The notes beneath the pieces are model-generated. The model worked only from the letters and a program-made list of their open reading frames with translations. It was not told the origin of the DNA and made no database searches. A program made the translations under genes and the position numbers. Below, piece after piece: positions 9,397-20,091 of a stretch of DNA of 64,000 bases; within the stretch, counting starts at the first letter, position 1; every line of letters begins with the position of its first letter. The stretch covers positions 9,208,001 through 9,272,000 of the forward strand of contig NC_092575.1 in the NCBI RefSeq assembly GCF_037975245.1, in the 5' to 3' direction. This DNA comes from Apostichopus japonicus (taxonomy: Eukaryota > Echinodermata > Holothuroidea > Aspidochirotida > Stichopodidae).

Positions 9397-12300
9397 CTGA
9401 AAATAATAATGAAATGTACTTAGCACTAGCTGTGGTTCATTTTATGTACCACTATCTATTTGGAGACTTCTTAATAGCATTTCCCAAGTCAAGCTGTAGG
9501 TTGAAAATTGCTAGGAGTTTTCATAAGTAGCTTCCAAGACATCTTTACCATCAAAAACACTCTCAGAAATTATGAGTATGTGGCAGTAATTTTAGTTTGA
9601 ACTAGCAAAACTACAGCGCTTATACAAGAGACCTTTAACCACAACTTCCTCTATTTCTACTGAAGTCATGGGCATCTAAAGGAAGAATTGCAAAGGGGGG
9701 GGGGGGAGATGAAATGTTTTCCATGGCAATGTCCAGTTCCAAATCATGCATGTCCCAACATTTTAAGTGAGAAAAAAGTTCTCCTCTTGCCCTGGAAAGA
9801 TCATGATACCTATAATGTAAAATTTGACTGGCCCTGTATTAGACAAACCATTTCCCCTCCTATACATGTATGCCTTTTCCCTGCATTTAATGTTAAACTA
9901 TGATACTGCAGAACAACTGTTTTGAAGTATAGTTCCAAAATTTACGATAATGTCCCTATGACAGCGAGTGTTTAATCCACAAAACCCTTGGTGGGGGTCT
10001 TGGGTCCTCTTGCAGTTTATTTAAATTAATTACTTACATGACCTGTTGGTGTGTATGGGTCTTGAAGGTTTTCAAACAGGTTGACAATACCAACTGCATA
10101 TTTTCCTTTTGTGACCGTAGGTGGAGTCCGTCTGTGATGGTAGATGTAGGGGGAAATAAAGTGTATTATAATAGTGTAATATTATATTATATTATAATAA
10201 AGTGTAATATCAGTGTATTAGATGTTTGCCTTACTAAATGAGTGATTACTTAAAGGCCATTTTCTCTCACCCCAAATCTGCCATAAACCTGCAATACTGG
10301 TCAGTTCAAATGTTATGTATGTCTTAAAAACAACAATGGACCAATGCAGAATTTAATAACCTGGGCCTTGAAATTCTCTTGCACAGAGGAGAAAAGGGTC
10401 TTTAAAGGAGTTCAGCTATCTGCTGTATAGGTCAGAGCTCCCAAATATAACATGCTATGAACTAGGAAAGTTTCTAACATAATGAAATTGAACTGCCAGG
10501 GTTAGCCCAACTAAGTTTGTGTACACAATTTCAATAACCTGTGTCTTTCAGCATATGGTATTGTCTGTGGAGAATATTTAGAATGAAAAGCAATACCTGG
10601 TGTTCAATGGTTAATACTGTCCTTGAAAGGAAACACATTTTTTTCTATTATTGTGCTAGTTTGGGGCCAATGCAGCAGATCTTTAAGGCTAAGTTTACAA
10701 TGGATCTCCAGCTCAGGATCAGATCTGACAAAGCAACAGACAACTCATTCTTTAACGGGAACATACCAATTAGCCTGGTTGAAAATTTACACAAGTGTGG
10801 CAGTCAGAAATTGCTACTGCCGCACTCCAATTTTCCAACTATCTTCATGGGTTGACCATCTAAATGTTTCATCAATGGAGCACTTACATACTTACAACAA
10901 GTGTCAATTAATCCATGTTCATAGACATGTTAAAGTTTTAAACATTTCATTGCAGCAATCATGATTTTCTATGTTTACAACTACAAAAATAAAACTTACC
11001 CATGTACTTCCATCATGTTAGCAACTACAATGTTTACCAACAATCTCCTGGACAATCTCCTCAGACACTTTTGGGCTCTGTATTCAGCTAAAACAGTGGC
11101 TCCACTTGCACGTTTTTGAAGAACTGCCCTTATGAGCTTTAATAAAGTGTAGAAAAAAAAATACAAGGATACTTGAAAGTTGTAATGAACTTTAGAGATT
11201 CATATTCAGAGCTTTTGTAACATAAATTAGTAAAAGACCTACATTCTTTTTATTTTAATATTAGTATTATTGTTTTATAATGTCCTATATAATCCTAAAT
11301 TGGATACCCAAAGACCATTCCAAATCCAGAGATCACTTCTACAGGAGATATTCCCAGCATCAAAACGTCAGTCCCACTTATTTTACCACCAAATCCATTC
11401 ATATTTTACATTGGTGACACCCACCTCAACCCATCATGTTTAAGGCTACATCAATTTGTTAGGTTATTGACTGTTCAGAATCTTGCAAGTTAATAGCAAA
11501 TATGAAACATCTCAAAAGTAATATTTCTGTTCAGTCAAGATGTCAAACCCCAAATCCAACACCAATGTATGCTGCTTCTTGAGTTGTTTTATGCTATATC
11601 CAAAGTCTTTGGGAGCAATGTGGATTCAAGCATTATCAATAAATACAATACATCTTCACAAAGATTGTTACATGCTAAGGAGGATACCAAAACTTGCTAA
11701 TTGGAGCAAATGTTTTGCCAAGTTTCAGGTTTCCAATTAATGGGAAGCACTGAACATTAAAAGAAATGTTTAAATGTGATTACCTCAGCTGCCTCGTTTG
11801 TTGTTACTTCTGTTTCCCTTAATCTTTTCATGGGAGGTGCAGAACTGATGGAGGGAAGATTAGCATGATATTGAGTATCATCTTCCTCAGAAATTACATC
11901 AGTATCTGAATTGCTGTCTATTTTAACCCTTGCAGCTGCTGGAGATACTAAATAAAAGAAAATCTGCTGTTAAGCACATATAGCTAGAGGTAGGTGAACA
12001 CATTTCTTGTAATGAATAGGAATGTGCATTTTCGAACAATCCATGAACTGATACCCGGTCAAATATTTCAATCGGTTAACCAGTAATCAATCCTACAACC
12101 ACACAAAAAATGGCAATTAATGTAACACATTGATTTCAAAACTTCACAGAACTAGCCATAAGAACCAGACATTAAAACTGCCGCAGAGCTGCTACCCCTT
12201 AGTTGCAATTAAGTCTTATCTGTTTTGCTGTACTTGCATATATATACCCTCACTACATGAGCCATTTCTTCAAATCTTCTGTGTTTTACGTTTGGGAATT

Positions 12301-14654
12301 GCCTAAATTATGGAAAAAAACAAAACAACGCTGATGAACTGCAGTCAAAATTCAACGTTCAACCCTTGTTATCTTGACCATATGATCGTGACTGCCACTG
12401 TATAAACTATGCTTACACACTACTCACAATGTGGTATGGAAAGTAAACAAAATTCCCAATTTGGAATGCTGGGGATCAATGAGCCAGTCTGAGGTGTTAT
12501 CCACCAAACGAGGCAAAAAAACAACAACATATGTCATTTTTGAGGGACCTCTGGGATCTTCTCTGTGACAAAAGGTATAGGCTTATTCCTTCTTAAGGAA
12601 ATGTTGTCAGAGATCCCACCACACTAATTTACATACATTACACACTAACTTACATACATTACACACTAACTTACATACATTACACACTAACTTACATACA
12701 TTACACACTAACTTACATACATTGGGAACACATCTCCAGGGTTATTCATGTCAGCAGAGTATTTTGCATTGTCTGGAGCTTCCTTATTTGCCACTTACCC
12801 CACTTTTCACCTCTCTTTAACACCATGATTGCTGTGTTTGGCTCCATTTCAAGGAGAGGTACAAGAGAATCTTCATCAAACTCTGCTCCATCCTCTCTAT
12901 CCACAAGTATCACATCTTCAGCAATTTTGAATTTCTTCTTTGCTGTATCATATATGAAAGAAAATACAATAAACCAGCAAGTGCCATACTTTTGATTTAG
13001 TCATGCATATATTACTTCGGTCTATTTTGTGAGGATTAAGCCCTGAAATTGGTCTGTACGCATTAAATTTAACAGCCCTTGACCTTGTATCATTAAATTT
13101 ACTCCCTTAAGCTGGCCTGCACAGAGAGCGTCATGTCTAACTCATGCTCAAAGTCATTTTTCTCAGCAAATTGCATGTTTGCAGGATAGTGAATACAAAC
13201 AGAAACATAGTGACAAAATTTTGGGGCTTCATTTGTCTGAATTTGTAATTCAAATGGCGACCAACTGCTGATTTATTATGAATTTGCCCTAACGAGGCAA
13301 TTAGCCAACATTTAATGGTAATAAAACTACCATGTAGACTGCAATACATTCACCGTACACATGCCTTGCAGAAACAGCCTACAGTAAAATCATATAGACC
13401 TGCAGTACAAGTTTTCCTTTGGAAATCAAGATTGACATTGTAAATATGTAATGAAGTGCTTCAAAATTATCTACTTTTTTGCCTTCTAAGCATGTACGCT
13501 AGACATATGCTTCCTTTCACAGTCAAAAGTTGGCCAAAACCAACATAACAAACAAGCTTTACATAGTTTCTTTTAATCTAAGATATGCAGTCTGTCATCA
13601 AGTGGCAATATTGGAAATCATATAAGGCCTATCACATATTTGGTCTTTGTGTTGGCTAAATCTGCATCAAATGTTCTTGTGGATTATTGAGGGATGCAAA
13701 CTACTAGGCATGAAATTTGATGCCCTGTGGCTTTCCAGTGTAACAATTTCATTTAAGCCTACTAGTACTAATAATAAAAAGTCTATTCGTGAACACAGAG
13801 ATGATAAGACATGCTCAACAGCAAGAGATTCAATGCAACTTATTTATTATGTCTTTCGACAGCAGCTTAACGCAGCACGAAACGATTGAGAACCCACCTC
13901 AAAATTATATTGCCTGCATTATAATCAGTGTGATGATTAGTGTGAGGCTATTTAAGGGCCTTAGTCTATAGCCTAGTTTTGTTGGTGGCCAATAGAACTG
14001 TAGGCCTAATTTACAGTAGGGCGTCCTTATTAAGTTAAACTAGCTGGGGTGTAAACTATACATATAGGCTAGGTCAAGTCGTCGACGACCCTTTGAACTG
14101 GGCTAGGCTACATCATACATGCATTATATTCGAGGCTATGTAGTATGGAGTAGGCCTATGGTATCACTATCACTCTCCATTTCACATTGAATTAGTAAAA
14201 GGGAAAGAAGTACTCTAATTTAAAAGTGATACATATAACAGTGATACACAGCCCTGTTCAATGGAAAGTAGTAATTAAACTGCCAGTTCTATAGGCCTAC
14301 GCAATGATATATAAAGTTACACATGATCTATAGGCATAGGCTTTGGGCCTCTAGAGGCTATAGGGCCTTCGGCCACAATTAGCCTAGGCCTAAGTTACGC
14401 AATAGGCTTCCGTTAGGCATCTGCCTATGGTGAAGTTATGAAAGGCAACCTTCCCTTGCCTCCGTAGATTGCCTATCCTTTCACGAGAAAGTTAAAACCT
14501 ATAGTCTATACACAGATTATCTCCAAAAGAATGCATACCTGTTTCAATCAAATCTCTGAATTCCTTGAACACCACAACTTTCCTTGCTTCATTTCGAAAT
14601 AAACGAACATTTTGCCCCCTTCGTTTGCACCTCGTCTGCTTTGCGCAACTTTGG
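9139..14654 (-). CDS. CIDE-N domain gene inside the transposon (six exons, start not found)
   Basis: Split minus-strand gene with exons 14654-14539, 12942-12799, 11947-11784, 11136-11000, 10131-10038 and 9396-9139. Every internal junction has AG/GT borders and matching phase (1, 1, 0, 2, 0). From the CIDE-N start to the stop it encodes about 289 residues. Exons 1-2 give a CIDE-N-like fold: basic N-terminal half (VRLFRNEARKVVVF), acidic half (REDGAEFDEDSLVPLL) and closing LKRGEKW. In CIDE and DFF proteins this domain mediates homotypic interactions that control the caspase-activated nuclease, or lipid droplets in vertebrate CIDEs. Exon 3 is a Ser/Asp/Glu-rich linker with a PMKRLRE basic patch. 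Exons 4-6 form a basic helical region of unknown function. No nuclease domain is visible. No in-frame ATG is present, and the C-terminal part appears broken or missing, so the copy may be a captured fragment or a decayed gene. Confidence 0.78.
9397..10037 (-). other. Intron 5 with a G12 tract
   Basis: 641 bp between exons 5 and 6. It includes a run of twelve G on the plus strand at 9695-9706. A plus-strand frame at 9688-9903 shows no family features. Confidence 0.72.
10038..10131 (-). CDS. Exon 5
   Basis: 94 bp; its first base completes a Gly codon with exon 4. It encodes RTPPTVTKGKYAVGIVNLFE and then NLQDPYTPTGH, followed by a CAT/GTAAGT donor in phase 0. The continuous sense across both junctions is strong evidence for a real spliced gene. 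Confidence 0.78.
10132..10999 (-). other. Intron 4
   Basis: 868 bp. The acceptor lies in CCCCCTACATCTACCATCACAG (10132-10153). Next to it is an AT-rich tract (about 10155-10220) with repeated ATAAAGTGTA and TATTATATTA words. Overlapping plus-strand frames at 10541-10964 show no family resemblance and are not called. Confidence 0.7.
11000..11136 (-). CDS. Exon 4: basic helical region
   Basis: 137 bp, beginning in phase 0 as exon 3 requires and ending in phase 2 at a GG/GTAAGT donor. It encodes LIRAVLQKRASGATVLAEYR, then AQKCLRRLSRRLLVNIVVAN, then MMEVHG. The helix with LSRRLLVNIVVANMMEVHG resembles a conserved block of uncharacterised multi-copy metazoan proteins, some labelled SAMD3-like. 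This resemblance is from memory and is not a search result. Confidence 0.75.
11137..11783 (-). other. Intron 3
   Basis: 647 bp from the GTAATC donor to a TTTTTTTTTCTACACTTTATTAAAG acceptor tract (11137-11161). A plus-strand frame at 11540-11740 has no family resemblance. Nothing else is seen. Confidence 0.72.
11784..11947 (-). CDS. Exon 3: acidic linker
   Basis: 164 bp, open in the frame dictated by exon 2, ending at a GAG/GTAATC donor in phase 0. The split codon at its start gives Val directly after GEKW. It encodes SPAAARVKIDSNSDTD, then VISEEDDTQYH, and later APPMKRLRETE. Low complexity with Ser, Asp and Glu suggests a flexible linker. The KRLR patch could be a weak nuclear signal, but that is inference. 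Confidence 0.75.
11948..12798 (-). other. Intron 2 with a 21-bp minisatellite
   Basis: 851 bp between the exon 2 donor and the exon 3 acceptor (TTTATTTAG). It contains a five-copy minisatellite at 12620-12723 and no coding signal. Confidence 0.75.
12620..12723. repeat. 21-bp minisatellite, five copies
   Basis: Units begin CACACTAACTT and end ACATACATTA. The first unit has one substitution (AATTT for AACTT) and the last lacks its final base. Its sequence is unrelated to the surrounding 22-bp satellite. Confidence 0.95.
12799..12942 (-). CDS. Exon 2: second half of CIDE-N domain
   Basis: 144 bp with acceptor GATACAG and donor GTAAGT, phase 1 at both ends. It encodes KKFKIAEDVILVDREDGAEF, then DEDSLVPLLEMEPNTAIMVL, then KRGEKW. 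The order Leu/Val-rich strand, DG, acidic residues, LPLL-type helix, then an MVL strand and GEKW is the hallmark of the C-terminal half of CIDE-N domains. This is the strongest functional signal in the window. The assignment is by eye. Confidence 0.82.
12943..14538 (-). other. Intron 1
   Basis: 1.6 kb between the exon 1 donor and the GATACAG acceptor of exon 2. No gene or RNA is seen in it. From about 13960 to 14410 the sequence is unusually rich in AGGCCTA and TAGGCCTAT words, a composition unlike the rest of the element. Plus-strand frames at 13647-13971 have no family resemblance and are not called. Confidence 0.7.
14539..14654 (-). CDS. Exon 1: first half of CIDE-N domain
   Basis: Reads QNVRLFRNEARKVVVFKEF then RDLIET, and ends at a GTATGC donor (14533-14538) in phase 1. 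The split codon joins exon 2 as Ala. The frame stays open upstream to a TAA at 14690-14692 without any ATG. A CTGTTACAG acceptor at 14655-14663 suggests the exon starts at 14654 and that a 5' exon holds the start codon. The only near ATG (14608-14610) is in another frame and stops after about 20 codons. Only about 245 bp remain between this acceptor and the transposon end. Confidence 0.75.
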
Positions 14655-14877
14655 CTGTAACAGCTTCGCCGACGATATCGATATGATAATTACTGCCACT
14701 ACTATGGACCAATTAGGAGTCCCGGTTTCTATGACATATTGTATTTACGCGTTAAGGAGAGTAACTTGGAAAGGGATTAGCTAAAACTTCTAACTGAACG
14801 AGGTTGAAGGTCAGATTGCATTCTCTTTGGTGTCAAATCAACACTGAATTCAACACCGAAAAGCTAAATCCAAAATG

Positions 14878-14900
14878 TTAACACTGCAGTTTTTGCAGTG
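14878..14900 (-). repeat. Right terminal inverted repeat
   Basis: Read on the minus strand it starts CACTGCAAAAACT and, after GCA, continues GTGTTAA, mirroring the left end at 20 of 23 positions. The AACACTGCAGT just inside contains a second CACTGCAGT word that overlaps the repeat. Confidence 0.92.
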
Positions 14901-14902
14901 TA
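14901..14902. other. Target-site duplication TA, right
   Basis: Matches the TA at 7612-7613. The satellite resumes here in the phase expected from the left flank. Confidence 0.9.
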
Positions 14903-17900
14903 CCGATCAATCGAATGTGCGGTACCGATCTATCGAATGTTCGGTACCGATAAATCGAATGTGCGGCACCGATCAATCGAATGTGCGGTACCGATCAATC
15001 GAATGTGTGGAACCGATGAATCGATTGTTCGGTGACGATTAATCGAATATGCGGTACTGATAAATCGATTGTTCGGTACCTATCAATCGAATGTGCGGTA
15101 CCGATCAATCGAATGTGCGGTGCCGATCAATAGAATGTGCGGTACCGATCAAATCGATGTGCGGAACCGATCAATCGAACGTGCGGTACCGATCAATCGA
15201 ATGTGCGGTACCAATCAATCGAATGTGCGTTGCCGATCAATCGAATGTGCGATTGATCAATCGAATGTGCGGTACCGATCAATTGAATGTGCGGTACCGA
15301 TCAATCGAATGTGCGTTACCAATTAAGCGATTTTGATGTACCGATCAATCGATTGTGCGGTGCCGATCAATCGAATGTGCCGTGAAGATCAATCGAATAT
15401 GTAGTACCGATAAATCAAATGTGCGGTATCGATCAATGGAATGTGCGGAAACGATAAATCTAATGTGCGGTACCGATCAATCGAAAAACGGTGTCGATCA
15501 ATGGAGTGTTCGGTACCGCCAAATCGAATGTGCGGTACCGATCAATCGAATGTGCAGTACCGATGAATGGAATGTGCGGTACCGATCAATCGAATGTGCG
15601 TTGCCGATAAATCGAATATGCGGTACCGATCAATCGAATGTGGGGTACCGATCAATTGTATGTGCGGTACCAATCATCGAATGTGCTTTGCCGATAAATC
15701 GAATGTGCGGTACCGATAAATCGAATGTGCGTTGCCTATCAATCGAATGTGCGATAGATACCTAGAATGTGCGGTACCGATCAATCGAATATGCGGTACC
15801 GATCAATTGAATGTGCGTTACCAATTAATCGATTGTGCTGTACCGATCAATCGAATGTGCGGTACCGATCAATCGAATAAACTGTGTCGATCAATGGAGT
15901 GTTCGGTACCGCCAAATCGAATGTGCGGTACCGATCAATCGAATGTGCAGTACCGATGAATGGAATGTGCGGTAATGATCAATCGAATGTGCGTTGCCGA
16001 ATAATTCGAATGTGCGGTACCGATCAATCGAATGTGCGGTACCGATTTATCGAATGTGCGTTGCCTATACATCGAATATGCGGTACATTTAAATAGAATG
16101 TTCGGTACCGATCAATTGAATGTGCGCTACCGATCAATCGAATGTGCGGTACCGATCAATCGAATGTGTGGAACCGATCAATCGATTGTGCGGTGCCGAT
16201 CAATCGAATATGCGGTACCGATCAATCGATTGTGCTGTGCCGATCAATCGAATGTGCGGTGTCGATCAATCGAATGTGCGGTACCGATTAATCGAATGTG
16301 CGCTGCCTATAAATCGAATGTGCTGTACCGATCAATCAAATGTGCGGTACATTTAAATAGAATGTGCGGTACCGATCAATCGAATGTGCGGTACCGATGA
16401 ATGGAATGTGAGGTACCGATCAATCGAATGTGCGGCACGGATGAATCGAATGTGCGGTACCGATCAATCGAATGTGCGGTACCGATAAATCGAATGTGGG
16501 TTGCCGGTCAATCGAAGGTGCGGTGTCTATCAATCGTAGGTGCGGTACCGATAAATCGATTGTGCGGTGCCGACCAATCGAATGGGCGGTACTGATCAAT
16601 CGAATGTGCGTTGCCGATCAATCGAATGTGCGGTACCGATCAATCGAATGTGCGTTGCCGATAATTTGAATGTTCGGTACCGATCAATCGAATGTGCGGT
16701 ATCGATCAATCGAATATGCGTTACCAATTAATCCATTGTGCTATACCGATCAATCGAATGTGCGGTACATTTAAATAGAATGTGCGGTGCCGATAAATCG
16801 AATGTGCTGTACCGATCAATCAAATGTGCGGTACATTTAAATAGAATGTGCGGTACCGATAAATCGAATTTGCTCTACCGATCAATCGAATGTGCGTTGC
16901 CTATCAATCGAATGTGCGGTACCGATTAATCGAATGTGCGTTGCCGATAAATGGAATGTGCGGTAGCGATCAATCGAATGTGCGTTACCAATTAATAGAT
17001 TTTGCTGTACCGATCAATCGGTTGTTCGATACCGATCAATCGAATGTGCGGTACCGATAAATCGAATGTGCGTTGCCGATAAATCGAATGTGCGGTACCG
17101 ATAAATCGAATGAGCGTTGCCGATAAATCGAATGTGCGGTACCGATCAATCGAATGTGCGGTACCGATAAATCGAATGTGGGTTGCCGGTCAATCGAAGG
17201 TGTGGTATCTTTCAATCGTAGGTGCGGTACCGATAAATCGATTGTGCGGTGCCGATCAATTGAATGGGCGGTACCGATCAATCGAATGTGCGGTACCGAG
17301 AAATCGAATGTGCGTTGCCGATAAATTGAATGTGCGTTACCGATTAATCGAATGTGCCGTACCGATAAATCGAAAATGCGGTACACTTAAATTGAATGTG
17401 CGTTACCGATATATCGAATGTGCCGTTCCGATAAATCGAAAATGCGGTACACTTAAATAGAATGTGCGTTACCGATCAATCGAATGTGCGGTACCGATAA
17501 ATCGAATGTGCGTTACCGATCAATCGATTGTGCGGTACCGATTATTCGAATGTGCGGTACCGATAAATTGAAAGTGCGTTGCCGATAAATCGAATATGCG
17601 GTACCGATCAATCGAATGTGCGGTACCGATCAATCGAATGTGCGTTACTGATCAAGCGATTGTTCGGTACGGATCAATCGAATGTGCGGTACCGATAATT
17701 CATATGAGCGTTATCGATCAATCGAATGTTCGGTACCGATCAATCGAATGTGCGTTGCCGATCAATCGAATGTGCGTTACTGATCAATCGATTGTTCGGT
17801 ACCGATCAATCGAACGTGCGGTACCGATCAATCGAATGTACGGTACCGATAAATCAAATGTGCGGTATCGATCAATCGAATGTGCGGTACTGATAAATCG

Positions 17901-18424
17901 ATTGTGCGGTACCGATCAATCGAATATGCGGTACCGATGAATCGAATATGCGGAACCGATCAATCGATTGTGCGGTACCGATCAATGTGCGGTACCGATA
18001 AATCGAATGTGCGGTAGCGATCAATCGAATGTGCGGTACTGATAAATCGAATGTGGGTTGCCGGTCAATCGAAGGTGCGGTGTCTATCAATCGTAGGTGC
18101 GGTACCGATAAATCGATTGTCCGGTGCCGATCAATCGAATGGGCGGTACTGATCAATCGAATTTGCGTTGCCGATCAATCGAATGTGCGGTACCGATAAA
18201 TCGAATGTGCTTGCCGATAAATCGAATGTGCGGTACCGATCAATAGATTGTGCGGTACCGATCAATCGAATGTGCGGTACCGATCAATGGAGTATACGGT
18301 ACCGATCAATAGAATGTGCGGTACCGACAAATCGAATGTGCGGTACCGAAAAATCGAATGTGCGTTGCCGATAAATCGAATGTGCGGTACCAATAAATCG
18401 AATGTGCGGTACCGATAATTCGAA

Positions 18425-19690
18425 AATGCGGTACACTTAAATCGAATGTGCGTTACCGATCAATCTAATGTGCGCTACCGATTAATCGAATGTGCGGTAC
18501 CGGTCAATCCAATGTGCGGTACCGATCAATTCAATGTGCGTTGCCGATCAATCGATTGTGCGGTACCGATAAATCGAATGTGCGTTACCGATCAATCGAT
18601 TGTGCGGTACCGATTATTCGAATGTGCGGTACCGATGAATTGAATGTGCGTTGCCGATGAATCGAATATGCGGTAACGATCAATCGAATGTGCGGTACCG
18701 GTCAATCGAATGTGAGGAACCGATCAATCGAATGTGCGGAACCGATCAATCGATTGTGCGGTGCCGATCAATCGAATGTGCGGTACCCATAAATCGAATG
18801 TGCGGTACCGATCAATCGAATGAACGGTACCGATCAATCGAATGTGCGGTACCGATCAATGGAGTTTGCGGTACTGCCAAATCGAATATGCGGTACCGAT
18901 CAATCGAATGTGCGGTACCGATGAATGGCATGTGCGCTACCGATGAATCGAATGTGCGGTACGGATGAATCGAATGTGCGGTACCGATAATTCGAATGTG
19001 CGTTGCCGATAAATCGAATGTGCGTTACCGACCAATCGAATGTTCGGTGCCGATAAGTCGCATGTGCGGTGACGATCAATCGAATATGCAATACAGATAA
19101 ATCAAATGTGCTGTATCGATCAATCGAATGTGCGGTACCGATAAATCGAATGTGCGGTACCGATCAATCGAATGTGCGGCACCGATGAATGGAATGTGCG
19201 GTACCGATCAATCGAATGTGCGGTACCGATGAATGGAATGTGCGTTACCGATAAAACGAATGTGCGTTGCCGATAAATTGAATGTGCGTTACCGATAAAT
19301 CGAATGTGCCGTACGGATAAATCGAAAATGCGGTACACTTAAATTGAATAGCGTTACCGATAAATCGAATGTGCCGTATCGATAAATCGAAAATGCGGTA
19401 CACTTAAATAGAATGTGCGTTACCGATAAATCGAATGTGCCGTACCGATAAATCGAAAATGCGGAACACTTAAATAGAATGTGCGTTACCGATCAATCGA
19501 ATTCTGCGCTACCGATCAATCGAATGTGCGGTACCGGTCAATCCAATGTGCGGTACCGATCAATCGATTGTGCGGTACCGATAAATCGAATGTGCGTTAC
19601 CGATTAATCGATTGTGCGGTACCGGTTATTTAAATGTGCGGTATCGATAAATTGAATGTGCGTTGCCGATAAATCGAATATGCGGTACCG
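18425..19690. repeat. Higher-order repeat block B, copy 1
   Basis: Monomer order is repeated at about +1,667 bp, dropping to about +1,646 bp after a one-monomer deletion in the second copy. Rare markers are GGTCAATCCAATG, GACCAATCG, ATACAGATAAATCAAATG and the AATTCTGCGC monomer at 19499. Confidence 0.8.
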
Positions 19691-20091
19691 ATCAATAGAA
19701 TGTGCGGTACCGATCAATCGAATGTGCGTTGACGATCAATCGAATGTGCGTTACTGATCAATCGATTGTTCGGTACCGATCAATCGAACGTGCGGTACCG
19801 ATCAATCGAATGTACGGTACCGATAAATCAAATGTGCGGTATCGATCAATCGAATGTGCGGTACCGATAAATCGATTGTGCGGTACCGATCAATCGAATA
19901 TCCGGTACCAATGAATCGAATATGCGGAAACGATCAATCGATTGTGCGGTACCGATCAATGTGCGGTACCGATAAATCGAATGTGCGTTGCCGATAAATC
20001 GAATGGGCGGTACCGATCAATAGATTGTGCGTTGCCGATAAATCGAATGTGCGTTACCAATAAATCGAATGTGCGGTACCGATAATTCGAA

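Larger units (their letters stand above)
7614..14900. mobile_element. 7.3 kb gene-carrying TIR transposon (TA target), apparently non-autonomous
   Basis: A 7,287-bp block of non-satellite, AT-richer DNA that interrupts a satellite monomer in phase. It is bounded by inverted CACTGCAAAAACT termini and flanked by TA duplications. The 29 bases left of the insertion occur uninterrupted at 481-509 and 2682-2710, so in-array empty sites exist. TA duplication is characteristic of Tc1/mariner (IS630) elements and some related DNA transposons, but no transposase catalytic region or HTH is recognisable on either strand, so the superfamily is unassigned. The cargo is a multi-exon minus-strand gene with a CIDE-N-like domain. 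Subterminal DNA is full of GGTGTTAA and TTAACACC words. It is either a non-autonomous element that captured a host gene with its introns, or a member of a family that normally carries this gene. Confidence 0.88.

Noticed and set aside
9688-9903. Plus-strand 71-codon frame
   Set aside because: It starts in the G-run region of intron 5 and has no domain or splice context.
10541-10964. Two overlapping plus-strand frames (104 and 113 codons)
   Set aside because: Mutually overlapping, low-information translations that lie inside intron 4 of the better-supported minus-strand gene.
14608-14610. Minus-strand ATG as start of the CIDE-N gene
   Set aside because: It is out of frame with the CIDE-N reading and reaches TGA after about 20 codons.
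14584-14784. Plus-strand 66-codon frame at the right side of the element
   Set aside because: It is antisense to exon 1 of the CIDE-N gene, whose spliced reading is far better supported.
7614-14900. Transposase gene within the element
   Set aside because: No DDE/D-type, HTH or RNase H-like stretch was recognised in any frame. The only coherent coding signal is the CIDE-N gene.
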